Assembly (NCBI RefSeq): GCF_902497775.2
Contig: NZ_OZ024668.1
Coordinates: 2,689,826 to 2,753,825, forward strand
Length of the DNA: 64,000 nucleotides
Origin: Pseudomonas fluorescens
GTDB taxonomy: Bacteria > Pseudomonadota > Gammaproteobacteria > Pseudomonadales > Pseudomonadaceae
Direction: 5' to 3'
Position 1 is the first letter of the stretch. Each line of letters opens with the position of its first letter. Both the position numbers and the translations under genes were made by a program. The notes below the pieces were generated by a model. The model was not told where the DNA came from, searched no databases, and worked only from the letters and a program-made list of their open reading frames with translations. Below are positions 1-8,983 of this stretch, in pieces.

Positions 1-3000
1 GAGCCAGACAATCGGCCCGCCACGGCTCAGGGTGAGCATCAGCAGGTTGTCGCTGTAGGTGCTGTGGATGCCCCACTTCTGGTGCGGGGTGATCCAGTTG
101 AGGACGATCTCGGTCTCACCATTGCTGCGCTTGCCTTTCACCCCGGCGATGGTGCGGGTGTTGACCGGTGGCCGGTAGCTCATCAACTGCTCGCCGAACG
201 CCTGCATCCACGGGTGATCCTGGTAGAACTGCTGGCGGCCGGTGATGGTCCGCCACGGGATGTTCTCGTGAACGTTGGTGTAGCCGGCGTTGTAGCTGAC
301 GTGATCGTCTTCGAGACCCGACCAGGTCGGGCTGGAGATGATCTTGCGCGGCTGCGCCTGGATATCGCGAAAGCGGATTGCTTCGTGAGCCTTGGGCAGC
401 GCCAGGTGGCTGTGGTCGATGCCGGTGAACTGCGACAGCGCCGCCCAGGCCTTGACCGCGACATGGCCGTTGGTTTCCGGGGCCAGCGAGAGGATCACCT
501 CGGCAGCGTCGATGGCGGTGTCGATTTTCGGCCGGCCCTGGCTGATGCCCGCCTCGACTTCGCGGTAATTCAGCTCACCGAGGAACTGCACTTCCTCATC
601 GGTGTTCCAGTTGATGCCTTTGCCGCCGTTGCCGAGTTTTTCCAGCAGCGGACCGAGCGAGGTGAACTGCTTGTAGATGTTCGGATAGTCGCGCTCGACC
701 ACCTGCAGGTTCGGCGCATTCTTGCCCGGCTGCGGCGCGACACCGGCGGTTTTCCAGTCGGTACCGCCGAATGGCTGGGCCAGCTCGCCGACGCTGTCAT
801 GCATCAGCGGCACGGTGACCAGGTCCTGCTCGATGCCCAGGTGCCCTTGGGCCATGGCCGAGAAGGCCTTGGCGATGCCCTTGTAGATCTCCCAGTCCGA
901 ACGCGATTCCCAGGCCGGATCAATGGCTGCCGACAGCGGGTGGATGAACGGGTGCATGTCCGAGGTGTTCATGTCGTCCTTCTCGTACCAGGTTGCGGTC
1001 GGCAGGACGATGTCGGAGTACACGCAGGTCGAAGACATGCGGAAATCCAGGGTGGTGACCAGGTCGAGCTTGCCGATGGCGCCCTCGTCGACCCATTCGG
1101 CCTCTTGCGGCTTGCAGTCGCCGACCTGGCCGATGTCCTCGTTCATCACGCCGTTGCGGGTACCGAGCAGGTACTTGAGCATGTACTCATGGCCCTTGCC
1201 CGAGGAGCCGAGCAGGTTGGAACGCCAGATGAACATGTTGCGCGGGAAGTTCACCGGGTTGTCCGGCTGCTCACAGGCAAAGCGCAGGCTGCCTTCGTGC
1301 AGGCCCTTGACCACGTAGTCCTTGGGCGCCATGCCGGCTGCAGCGGCGTCGCGGCAGATGTGCAGCGGGTTGGTGTTGAGCTGCGGCGCACTGGGCAGCC
1401 AGCCGGCGCGTTCGGCGCGGATGTTGTAGTCCAGGGCGTGCTCGGGGAACTCGCGCTTGTCGGCCAGCGGCGAGAGCACGTCGTGCATGCTCATCTTCTC
1501 GTGACGCCATTGCGAACTGTGGGCGTAGAAGAAGCTGGTGCCGTTCATCTGCCGTGGCGGCCGGCTCCAGTCCAGGCCAAAGGCCAACGGCAGCCAGCCG
1601 CACTGCGGACGCAGTTTTTCCTGGCCGACATAGTGGGCCCAGCCACCACCGGTCTGGCCGACGCAACCGCAGAGCATGAGCATGTTGATCAGCCCGCGGT
1701 AGTTCATGTCCATGTGGTACCAGTGGTTCATCGCCGCGCCGACGATGATCATCGAGCGGCCACGGGTCTTGTCGGCGTTGTCGGCGAACTCGCGGGCGAT
1801 CTGGATGGCTTTCTCGCGGCTGACGCCGGTGATCTGCTCCTGCCAGGCCGGGGTGCCCGGTACGTTGGCGTCATCGTAGTCGCGAGCCACGTTGGCCCCG
1901 CCCAGGCCACGGTCGATGGCAAGGTTCGCCGCCGACAGGTCGAACACCGTGGCGACCTTGACCTGGCTGCCGTCGGCCAGGGTCAGGCTGCGCACCGGCA
2001 CGCGGCGGTACTGCACGGCGTCCCCGGCGACATGCTGGAAGTGCTCGTGGCTTTCGCCAGCGAAGTACGGGAAAGCCACTTCGGCGACATCGCCACCGAT
2101 CAGGCTCAGGTTCAGGTCGATCTCGCGGCCTTCGCCGCCTTCACGGGCAAGGATGTTCCACTTGCCCTGCTCGCCCCAGCGATAACCGATCGAGCCCTGC
2201 GGCGAGACCAGCTCGCCGTCGGCGTCGATGGCAATGGTCTTCCACTCGGGGTTGTTGTCCTGGCCAAGATTGCCGGCCAGGTCCGAGGCACGCAGGAAGC
2301 GGTCCGGCTGGTAGCCGTTGCCCGGCGCGGTGCCCAGCATCGGCTTGAGCAGCACCAGCACCGGCAGGTCGGTGTAACGCTTGGCGTATTCAGTGAAGTA
2401 GGCGCTCGGCTGGTCCAGGTGAAACTCTTTGAAGATCACATGGTTGAAGGCCTGGGCCAAGGCGGCGTCGGTACCCTGCTTGGGGTTGAGCCAGAGGTCG
2501 GTGAGCTTGGCCACTTCCGAATAGTCGGGGGTGATGGCCACGGTCTTGGTGCCCTTGTAGCGCACCTCGGTGAAAAAGTGCGCATCGGGGGTGCGGGTCT
2601 GCGGAACGTTCGAGCCCCAGGCGATGATGTAGTTGGAGTTGTACCAGTCGGCCGACTCCGGCACGTCGGTCTGCTCGCCCCAGACCATCGGCGAGGCCGG
2701 CGGCAGGTCGCAGTACCAGTCGTAGAAGCTCAGGCAGGTGCCGCCCAGCAGCGACAGGTAGCGGGCGCCAGCGGCGTAGCTGACCATCGACATCGCCGGG
2801 ATCGGCGAGAAGCCCACCACCCGGTCCGGGCCGTACTGCTTGATGGTGTAGACGTTGGCGGCGGCGATGATCTCGGTGACTTCATCCCAGCTGGAACGAA
2901 TGAAGCCGCCCATGCCGCGCTTGCTCTTGTACGAATCGGCCTTGGCCTTGTTCTCGACAATGCTCGCCCAGGCTTCGACCGGCGCCATGCGCTGGCGCGC

Positions 3001-3372
3001 CTCACGCCACAGCTTGAGCAGCGGCTTGCGGATCTTCGGGTATTTCAGGCGGTTGGCGCTGTAGATGTACCAGCTGTAGCTGGCACCCCGCGGGCAGCCG
3101 CGCGGTTCGTGATTGGGCAGGTCGTTGCGGGTGCGCGGGTAGTCGGTCTGCTGGGTTTCCCAGGTGATCAGGCCGTTCTTCACGTAGATTTTCCACGAGC
3201 AGGAGCCGGTGCAGTTGACCCCGTGGGTGGAGCGCACGATCTTGTCGTACTGCCAGCGCGAACGGTAGACGTTCTCCCAGTCGCGCGACTCTTTGCGGGT
3301 TTCGCCATGACCGTCGGCAAACTCGCCTTGCTTGCGGTTGAAGAACCGCAGTTGATCCAGTAAATGACTCAT
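1..3372 (-). CDS. narG: Respiratory nitrate reductase alpha subunit NarG (3' end outside window)
   Basis: Catalytic Mo-bisMGD subunit of the membrane-bound, cytoplasm-facing nitrate reductase; it reduces nitrate to nitrite with quinol electrons passed through NarI and NarH. The frame is open from the ATG at 3372 to the window edge, 1124 codons of a family that is usually about 1250 aa, so only the C-terminus is missing. The FS0 [4Fe-4S] ligand pattern is visible near the N-terminus: His50, Cys54, Cys58 and Cys93. The N-terminus MSHLLDQLRFF is typical of pseudomonad NarG. It follows narK2 by about 70 bases in the same direction, as in narK1K2GHJI operons; narHJI would lie outside. A long open frame on the opposite strand (64-3363) is a composition artefact. 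Confidence 0.97.
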   Translation of the reverse strand, partial: MSHLLDQLRFFNRKQGEFADGHGETRKESRDWENVYRSRWQYDKIVRSTHGVNCTGSCSWKIYVKNGLITWETQQTDYPRTRNDLPNHEPRGCPRGASYSWYIYSANRLKYPKIRKPLLKLWREARQRMAPVEAWASIVENKAKADSYKSKRGMGGFIRSSWDEVTEIIAAANVYTIKQYGPDRVVGFSPIPAMSMVSYAAGARYLSLLGGTCLSFYDWYCDLPPASPMVWGEQTDVPESADWYNSNYIIAWGSNVPQTRTPDAHFFTEVRYKGTKTVAITPDYSEVAKLTDLWLNPKQGTDAALAQAFNHVIFKEFHLDQPSAYFTEYAKRYTDLPVLVLLKPMLGTAPGNGYQPDRFLRASDLAGNLGQDNNPEWKTIAIDADGELVSPQGSIGYRWGEQGKWNILAREGGEGREIDLNLSLIGGDVAEVAFPYFAGESHEHFQHVAGDAVQYRRVPVRSLTLADGSQVKVATVFDLSAANLAIDRGLGGANVARDYDDANVPGTPAWQEQITGVSREKAIQIAREFADNADKTRGRSMIIVGAAMNHWYHMDMNYRGLINMLMLCGCVGQTGGGWAHYVGQEKLRPQCGWLPLAFGLDWSRPPRQMNGTSFFYAHSSQWRHEKMSMHDVLSPLADKREFPEHALDYNIRAERAGWLPSAPQLNTNPLHICRDAAAAGMAPKDYVVKGLHEGSLRFACEQPDNPVNFPRNMFIWRSNLLGSSGKGHEYMLKYLLGTRNGVMNEDIGQVGDCKPQEAEWVDEGAIGKLDLVTTLDFRMSSTCVYSDIVLPTATWYEKDDMNTSDMHPFIHPLSAAIDPAWESRSDWEIYKGIAKAFSAMAQGHLGIEQDLVTVPLMHDSVGELAQPFGGTDWKTAGVAPQPGKNAPNLQVVERDYPNIYKQFTSLGPLLEKLGNGGKGINWNTDEEVQFLGELNYREVEAGISQGRPKIDTAIDAAEVILSLAPETNGHVAVKAWAALSQFTGIDHSHLALPKAHEAIRFRDIQAQPRKIISSPTWSGLEDDHVSYNAGYTNVHENIPWRTITGRQQFYQDHPWMQAFGEQLMSYRPPVNTRTIAGVKGKRSNGETEIVLNWITPHQKWGIHSTYSDNLLMLTLSRGGPIVWL

Positions 3373-3398
3373 GGTGCTTTCCTCTCAGGCTTGCTGCT

Positions 3399-3417
3399 GC
3401 GGGGTTCTGCGCCCCGC
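3399..3417 (-). other. Small stem-loop between narK2 and narG
   Basis: GCGGGG and CCCCGC form a perfect 6-bp stem around a 7-base loop in the narK2-narG spacer. There is no T-tract, so it is not a clear terminator. It could tune mRNA processing or narG expression; weak evidence. Confidence 0.3.
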
Positions 3418-3445
3418 CCGTGCAAGGTGTGAATTCGGGTTTCTG

Positions 3446-4843
3446 TCAGCAGGGGGTCGCGGCGCCTTTGCGCGCGTACCACCACCAGGTCACGACGATG
3501 CAGCTCAGGTAAAAGCCGACGAACATGTAGAAGGCCATCTGCGGGCTACCGGTCAGGGCCATGGACGAGCCAAAGGTCTTGGGAATGAAGAACGCGCCGA
3601 AGGCGCCCATGGCCGAACTGAAGCCGAGTACCGCGGCCGATTCCTTGCCGGCGTTTTTCAGCGCCTGTTCGCGGGCGGCGGCGCCTTTGCCGCTGGCAGC
3701 CTGTTCGTGCAGGGTGCGGAAGATCACCGGGATCATGCGGAAGGTCGAACCGTTGCCGATGCCGGTGGTGATGAACAGCAGCATGAACATGCCGAGAAAA
3801 CCGTAGAAGTTGCCGCTCTCGCCCTGGGCAGGGATGAACGCCAGCACGCCGAAGACCATGACGATCATCAGCACGAAGTTCCACAGGGTGACCCGGGCGC
3901 CGCCGAGCTTGTCCGCCAGCCAGCCACCCAGCGGGCGTACCAGGGCGCCGACCAGCGGGCCGAGGAAGGCGAAGGTCAGCGCGTTGACCTGTGGGAAGGC
4001 GGTTTTGATCAGCAGCGGAAAGGCCGCCGAGAAGCCGATGAACGAGCCGAAGGTGGCCAGGTACAGCCAGCACATCAGCCAGTTGTGCTTGCGCTTGAAA
4101 ATCACTGCCTGTTCGCTGAACGAAGCCTTGGCGCTGGACAGGTCGTTCATGCCGAACCAGGCCAGCACGGTGACCAGGATGATGAACGGCACCCAGATGA
4201 ACCCGGCGTTCTGCAGCCACAGCTGGCCACCGTCGGCGAGCACTTGCGGCTGGCCACCGAGGGCGCCGAACAGGCCGAAGGTGATCACCAGCGGCACACA
4301 GAACTGCATGACCGAAACACCGAGGTTACCCAAGCCGGCGTTCAGGCCCAGGGCGGTGCCCTGCTGCGACTTGGGGTAGAAAAAGCTGATGTTGGACATG
4401 CTCGAGGCGAAGTTGCCGCCACCAAAGCCGCACAGCAGGGCGATCATCACGAACACGCTGTAAGGGGTGTTCGGGTCTTGCACGGCAAAGCCCATCCACA
4501 GCGCTGGCGCCAGCAGCGAGGCGGTGCTCAGGGCGGTCCAGCGCCGGCCGCCGAAGATCGGCACCATGAACGAGTAGAACACCCGGAAAGTCGCCCCCGA
4601 GAGCCCCGGCAAGGCTGCCAGCCAGAACAGCTGGTCGGTAGTGAAGTTAAAGCCGATGGCATTCAGGCGCACGATTACCGTGCTCCACACCATCCACACG
4701 GCAAAGGCCAGCAGCAGTGCGGGGATCGAGATCCACAGGTTGCGGGTGGCGGTCTTCTTGCCGCTACGGCCCCAGAACGCGGGGTCTTCGGGGCGCCAGT
4801 CGTGAATCACCGGGCCTTGGTCAGGCTGTTTAAGAACCGACAT
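3446..4843 (-). CDS. narK2: Nitrate/nitrite transporter NarK2 (MFS, NNP family)
   Basis: Inner-membrane major facilitator protein, 465 aa, with about 12 hydrophobic segments. The NNP-family signature is present (GFGGGNFASSMSNISFF, then a glycine-rich GLNAGLGNLG). It would import nitrate and/or exchange it for nitrite to feed NarG. I chose the ATG at 4843 because AAGGAG lies just upstream; the open frame reaches 4882, but that stretch lies within narK1. The start overlaps the end of narK1 by 14 bases, indicating translational coupling. The order narK1-narK2-narG matches P. aeruginosa, where NarK2 is the main denitrification transporter. Confidence 0.93.
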   Translation of the reverse strand: MSVLKQPDQGPVIHDWRPEDPAFWGRSGKKTATRNLWISIPALLLAFAVWMVWSTVIVRLNAIGFNFTTDQLFWLAALPGLSGATFRVFYSFMVPIFGGRRWTALSTASLLAPALWMGFAVQDPNTPYSVFVMIALLCGFGGGNFASSMSNISFFYPKSQQGTALGLNAGLGNLGVSVMQFCVPLVITFGLFGALGGQPQVLADGGQLWLQNAGFIWVPFIILVTVLAWFGMNDLSSAKASFSEQAVIFKRKHNWLMCWLYLATFGSFIGFSAAFPLLIKTAFPQVNALTFAFLGPLVGALVRPLGGWLADKLGGARVTLWNFVLMIVMVFGVLAFIPAQGESGNFYGFLGMFMLLFITTGIGNGSTFRMIPVIFRTLHEQAASGKGAAAREQALKNAGKESAAVLGFSSAMGAFGAFFIPKTFGSSMALTGSPQMAFYMFVGFYLSCIVVTWWWYARKGAATPC

Positions 4844-6125
4844 GGTCTTCTCCTTGGGCAATGCTGGAAAACGGGGGCGCAACGGCCGCTGGCTGCTTGC
4901 CGAGCAGCGGGCGTTTGCGGATTTCGCTGAAGTACATCCAGATGAGCGACACCCAGACCACGCCGTACATCAACATGAAGCAGGAGGAACGCACGCCGGT
5001 GAGGTCGACCAGCGCACCGAACAGAATCGGCAGGATGAAGCCGCCCAGGCCGCCAGCCAGGCCGACGATGCCGGACACCGCGCCCATGTTCTGCGGGTAG
5101 TCGTTGGCGATGTACTTGAACACCGAGGCCTTGCCGAAGGCGAAGGCGATGCCCATGACGAACAGCAGCACGGTGAACAGCGCAGGATTCAGGCCGATGT
5201 GAAAGTCCAGCGGGCCATTGATGGTCTGCACGTGCAGTTGGGTTTGTGGATACGAGAGCAGGAACAGGCAGATCCAGCTGACCCAGAGCACCCACCAGGT
5301 CACGCTCTGGGCGCCCCAGCGGTCCGACATCCAGCCGCCGACGGCGCGCAGCACACCGCCCGGCAGCGAGAAGCAGGCCGCCAGCAGCGCCGCGCTTTGC
5401 AGGCTGAAGCCGTATTCCTGGACGTAGTACTTGGTCATCCACAGCGCCAGGGCCACATAGCCGCCAAAGACGATCGAGTAGTACTGGCAGTAGCGCCACA
5501 CCGCAGGCTCAGCCAGAGCCTTGAGCTGCTCGCCCAGGCTCGCCCCCGAGGCACTGCGGTGGGCCTTGTTGTCGGCACTGAGAAACCAGAACAGCAAAGC
5601 GCTGATGAACAGGATGGCGCTGAACACCTTCGGCACCAGTTGCCAGCTGCCGGCAGCAATCAGCGCCGGGGCGAGGAACTTGGTGACCGCAGCGCCGGCA
5701 TTGCCCGCGCCGAAGATGCCCATGGCCAGGCCCTGGTTGCCCTGCTCGAACCACTTGGCGACATAAGCAATGCCCACCGAGAACGAGCCGCCAGCCAGGC
5801 CGACGAACAGGCCCAGCACCAGGAACTGCCAGTACGCCGTGGCGTGGCTGATCAGGTACAGCGGCAAGACACAGGCCAGCATCAGCAGGAAGAACACACT
5901 GCGCCCGCCGAAGCGGTCAGTGAGCATGCCCAGCGGCAGGCGCACCAGCGAGCCGGTCAGCACCGGGGTGGCGGCCAGCAGGCCGAATTGGGTTTCGTTG
6001 AGCTGGAGCAAATCCTTGATCGGCACACCGAGCACGGCAAACATCATCCAGACCATGAAACAGACGGTGAAGGCCAGCGTACTCATGCCCAGTACCAGGC
6101 CTTGGCGTATTCGCGGTTGAGTCAT
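4830..6125 (-). CDS. narK1: Nitrate transporter NarK1 (MFS, NNP family)
   Basis: 431-aa MFS nitrate transporter starting at ATG 6125 with GGAG upstream. The NNP glycine-rich segments are visible (GLAGGSFSVGIAYVAKWF and, in the second half, GIVGLAGGLGGF). It is the first gene of the narK1K2G operon and is divergent from narX. NarK1-type proteins are classed as nitrate/proton symporters in the NarK1/NarK2 pair. Its 280-base upstream region carries an ANR/DNR-type box and a NarL-type inverted repeat, so low oxygen plus nitrate probably induces the operon. Confidence 0.93.
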   Translation of the reverse strand: MTQPRIRQGLVLGMSTLAFTVCFMVWMMFAVLGVPIKDLLQLNETQFGLLAATPVLTGSLVRLPLGMLTDRFGGRSVFFLLMLACVLPLYLISHATAYWQFLVLGLFVGLAGGSFSVGIAYVAKWFEQGNQGLAMGIFGAGNAGAAVTKFLAPALIAAGSWQLVPKVFSAILFISALLFWFLSADNKAHRSASGASLGEQLKALAEPAVWRYCQYYSIVFGGYVALALWMTKYYVQEYGFSLQSAALLAACFSLPGGVLRAVGGWMSDRWGAQSVTWWVLWVSWICLFLLSYPQTQLHVQTINGPLDFHIGLNPALFTVLLFVMGIAFAFGKASVFKYIANDYPQNMGAVSGIVGLAGGLGGFILPILFGALVDLTGVRSSCFMLMYGVVWVSLIWMYFSEIRKRPLLGKQPAAVAPPFSSIAQGEDHVGS

Positions 6126-6185
6126 CTTGGGTCTCCAGTCAGGTAGCCATGGCCCGCAGACTAGAGAGGCAAACCCCGATAAAAC

Positions 6186-6199
6186 TTGACCCCGATCAA
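6186..6199. promoter_or_regulatory. ANR/DNR box upstream of narK1
   Basis: TTGACCCCGATCAA fits the FNR-family palindrome TTGAT-N4-ATCAA with one change. It lies 61-74 bases before the narK1 start, a spacing compatible with an activator at about -41. The regulator (ANR or a DNR protein) is inferred. Confidence 0.75.
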
Positions 6200-6237
6200 A
6201 GAAGCCCTGGCGCTCATGGGCCTATGCTTGTACTGCC

Positions 6238-6253
6238 TACCTCCAACGAGGTA
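6238..6253. promoter_or_regulatory. NarL 7-2-7 site in the narK1-narX intergenic region
   Basis: TACCTCC-AA-CGAGGTA: two inverted heptamers close to the NarL consensus TACYYMT, separated by 2 bases. They sit inside a perfect 7-bp inverted repeat (CTACCTC/GAGGTAG, 6237-6254), about 120 bases upstream of narK1 and upstream of its ANR-type box, the position expected for a nitrate-responsive co-activator site. Confidence 0.7.
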
Positions 6254-6334
6254 GAGCCGAAAATCCTCTAAACCCTTTGTTTATCAGGGCCTTGTCAACT
6301 TTCTCAGCGCCATCGCAAGAAATCTGACAGTTGC

Positions 6335-6350
6335 AAACTCTTTAGAGGTA
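6335..6350. promoter_or_regulatory. Possible NarL 7-2-7 site upstream of narX
   Basis: AAACTCT-TT-AGAGGTA. The right heptamer (reverse complement TACCTCT) matches the NarL consensus fully and the left at 5 of 7 positions. It lies 55-70 bases before the narX start and could give autoregulation of narXL. Confidence 0.45.
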
Positions 6351-6404
6351 GAGCGCCAGGGACCGGCTGCGAAACGATCAGCTGCAACACCCTGGAGTGC
6401 TCAT

Positions 6405-8243
6405 GTGCCGTTTTCCCCTCCTCGCCCCCGGCCGCCGTCCATGATCGGCTGGCTGCGCAGCTCGTTGCCCGCGCGCGCGGGACTGGCGGTGATTCTGATT
6501 GCCGTGCTGGCCCTGGCCAGCTCGCTCAGCGCCGGCCTGATCGCCTGGTTCAGCCAGGGCGATGCGGCGGCGATCAACACCGCAGGCTCCGTGCGCATGG
6601 AGACCTACCACCTGAGCTGGAAGCTGGCCGCCAACGCCGAACCTGCCGAGCTCGAACGCATCCGCGACAGCCTGCAGCAGCGGCTCAACAGCCCGGCCCT
6701 GCAAGCGGTGCTCGAAGACGGCAAGAACCTTGAACTGCAAGCCAGTTACCAGCAGTTGCAGGACTACTGGCAAGAGACCCTGCTGCCGGCCCTGCACCAG
6801 GGCGACGCCGCCGGCTTTCAGGCCAGCACCCTGCCCTTCGTCAACCAGCTCAACCAGTTCGTCAGCCAGCTGCAACGCCAGAGCGAGCATAAGCAGGGCT
6901 GGCAGCAGGTGATCCAGGGGGCGGCGCTGTTCACCACCATGATCGTCCTGCTGTTCGGCCTGTATGAGTTGCAATACAACGTCATCACGCCGTTGAAGGA
7001 ACTGGTGGACGCCACCCAGCGCTTTCGCCGCGGCGAGTTCCAGGCGCGGGTCAACCACCAGTCCGCAGACGAACTCGGCGAGCTGGCCACCAGCTTCAAC
7101 GCCATGGCCGAAACCATCGAGCAATCCCACCGCACCCTGGAAACCCAGGTGCAGCAAAAAACCCTCAACCTGCAGCAGGCCAACGCCGCCCTCGAGCTGC
7201 TGTACCAGAGCAGCCGCAGCTTGGCCACACGGCTGGCCAACGCCGAGGGCCTGGATGAGCTGATCCGGCGCTTTCAGCAACGCCTGCCGGGGCTGCGCCT
7301 GTCGCTGTGCCTGCAAGGCCAGTTGCAGGCCCCGGCCCAGCAACTGCTGGCCCTGCATGGCGCCGACAGCCGCAAGATCTGCGCCAGCAGCGACTGCGCC
7401 AGTTGCCAACGGCACCAGCGCACCAACCGCCACACCTTCAGCATCAGCAACCAGGGCAGCACCCTCGGCGAGCTGAAGGCGCACTTTATCGACGGCCACG
7501 AGCCGCAAGCCTGGGAAACCGAGCTGATCCAGGCCCTGGCCAACCTGATCGGGACCTCGCTGTCGCTCAAGCGCCAGCGCGAACAGGACCACCGCCTGGT
7601 GCTGCTCGAAGAGCGCGCGATCATCGCCCGCGAGCTGCACGACTCCCTGGCCCAGGCGCTGTCATACATGAAGCTGCAGGTCAGCCGCATGCAAACCCTG
7701 ATGCGCCGTGGCGAGCCGGTGGCAACGCTTGAGAACGTTACCGCCGAGCTGCGCGAAGGCCTGAACAACGCCTACCGCCAGTTGCGCGAGCTGCTCACCA
7801 CCTTCCGCCTGCAGATCCACGACGCAGGCCTGGTGCAGGAGCTCAAGGACACCGCCGAGGAATTCTCCCGTCGTGGCGAATTCCAGGTGCACCTACACGT
7901 CGACAGCCTGGCCTTCGAGCTGTCGGCCAGCGAGCAGATCCACATCCTGCAGATCACCCGCGAGGCGCTGTCCAACTGCCTGCGCCACGCCCACGCGCAG
8001 AACGCCTGGCTGCAACTGCGCCAGCACGGCGAGAACGTCTGCCTGTCGATCGAGGACGATGGCCGAGGCTTTAGCGGCACCCATGACCTGCGCGAGCACC
8101 ATGGCTTGAACATCATGGACGAGCGGGCCCGCAGCCTGCGCGGCCAGTTGCAAATTGTTGGCCGGGAGCCGCAAGGCACCCGGGTACAGATGGAATTTCG
8201 CCCGGAATTTCTCGGGCACTTGAGCGAAGGTAACCCTGTATGA
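6405..8243 (+). CDS. narX: Nitrate/nitrite sensor histidine kinase NarX
   Basis: 612-aa membrane sensor kinase for NarL. An N-terminal membrane helix is followed by a periplasmic domain containing a P-box-like nitrate-binding segment (AAINTAGSVRMETYHL). Then come a second helix, a HAMP linker, a central cysteine-rich segment (CASSDCASC) typical of NarX, a HisKA_3 H-box with His412 in ARELHDSLAQ, and an ATPase domain with DDGRGF. The GTG start at 6405 has GGAG 8 bases upstream; ATG 6441 is the alternative. It overlaps narL by 4 bases (ATGA) and is divergent from narK1. Confidence 0.95.
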   Translation: MPFSPPRPRPPSMIGWLRSSLPARAGLAVILIAVLALASSLSAGLIAWFSQGDAAAINTAGSVRMETYHLSWKLAANAEPAELERIRDSLQQRLNSPALQAVLEDGKNLELQASYQQLQDYWQETLLPALHQGDAAGFQASTLPFVNQLNQFVSQLQRQSEHKQGWQQVIQGAALFTTMIVLLFGLYELQYNVITPLKELVDATQRFRRGEFQARVNHQSADELGELATSFNAMAETIEQSHRTLETQVQQKTLNLQQANAALELLYQSSRSLATRLANAEGLDELIRRFQQRLPGLRLSLCLQGQLQAPAQQLLALHGADSRKICASSDCASCQRHQRTNRHTFSISNQGSTLGELKAHFIDGHEPQAWETELIQALANLIGTSLSLKRQREQDHRLVLLEERAIIARELHDSLAQALSYMKLQVSRMQTLMRRGEPVATLENVTAELREGLNNAYRQLRELLTTFRLQIHDAGLVQELKDTAEEFSRRGEFQVHLHVDSLAFELSASEQIHILQITREALSNCLRHAHAQNAWLQLRQHGENVCLSIEDDGRGFSGTHDLREHHGLNIMDERARSLRGQLQIVGREPQGTRVQMEFRPEFLGHLSEGNPV

Positions 8244-8887
8244 ACCCCTCCCCGCGCTACCGGATACTGCTGGTCGACGACCACCCGATGATGCGCCGTG
8301 GCATTCGCCAGATGCTCGAACTGGAAGACGACTTCCAGATCGTCGGCGAGGCCAGCCACGGCGAAGAAGCCCTGGCCCTGATCGCGCCGCTGCAGCCGGA
8401 CTTGGTGCTGCTGGACAACAACATGCCGCAGATGAACGGCATCGAGACCCTGCGCCACCTGCGCAGCCAGGGCTATGCCGGCAAGGTGCTGCTGTTCACC
8501 GTGTCCGATGCCGAAGACGATATCCGCGACGCCCTGCGCCTGGATGCCGACGGCTACCTGCTCAAGGACATGGAGCCGGAGCTGTTGATCCAGTACATCC
8601 GCGACGCCATGAACGGCGCCCTGGTGATCAGCCTGGGGCTGACCCGGGTCATGGCCCAGGCTCTGCGCTCACCGCCGCGCCAGGCGGAAGTGGAGCTGAC
8701 CGAGCGCGAACGCCAGGTGCTCAGGACCATCGCCAGCGGCTACAGCAACAAGGTCATCGGCCATAAACTGGGGATCACCGAAGGCACGGTCAAGGTGCAT
8801 GTGAAGAACCTGCTGCACAAGCTTGGCCTGCGTTCGCGGGTGGAGGCGGCGGTGTGGGCCATGGAACACCTGCGCCACAGCGCCTGA
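8240..8887 (+). CDS. narL: Nitrate response regulator NarL
   Basis: 215-aa response regulator. The N-terminal receiver domain has the acidic pair near the start (LLVDDHP) and the phospho-acceptor Asp in LVLLDNNMPQMNG. The C-terminal LuxR-type HTH reads LTERERQVLRTIASGYSNKVIG. It is translationally coupled to narX. Phospho-NarL should bind the TACYYMT-type heptamers found upstream of narK1, narX, dnrE and moaB in this window. Confidence 0.95.
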   Translation: MNPSPRYRILLVDDHPMMRRGIRQMLELEDDFQIVGEASHGEEALALIAPLQPDLVLLDNNMPQMNGIETLRHLRSQGYAGKVLLFTVSDAEDDIRDALRLDADGYLLKDMEPELLIQYIRDAMNGALVISLGLTRVMAQALRSPPRQAEVELTERERQVLRTIASGYSNKVIGHKLGITEGTVKVHVKNLLHKLGLRSRVEAAVWAMEHLRHSA

Positions 8888-8903
8888 GCGCCCCTTTGCA
8901 GGC

Positions 8904-8919
8904 TGCCCCTTTGGAGGTA
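8904..8919. promoter_or_regulatory. NarL 7-2-7 site upstream of the dnrE-like gene
   Basis: TGCCCCT-TT-GGAGGTA: left heptamer 6 of 7 to TACYYMT, right heptamer (TACCTCC) 6 of 7, correct 2-base spacing. It lies 65-80 bases before the regulator's start, in the 96-base gap after narL. No FNR-type box was found in this gap, so nitrate through NarL may be the main signal. Confidence 0.6.
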
Positions 8920-8983
8920 GACCGGCAGAGGCATAGGCCGCCGGCGCCGCGGGTTTTACCATAGGCGCCAGCGGAGGTACGCC

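Noticed and set aside
64..3363. A 3.3-kb open frame on the plus strand opposite narG
   Set aside because: Its translation is low-complexity and resembles no family, while the minus strand reads as NarG throughout. High third-position GC keeps the antisense frame free of stops.
3371..6146. Long plus-strand open frames opposite narK2 and narK1
   Set aside because: Same GC-driven antisense effect; the minus-strand proteins are clear transporters.
6291..6304. TTGTCAACTTTC near narX as an ANR box
   Set aside because: Only one half resembles the motif, and the second half is absent at the proper spacing.
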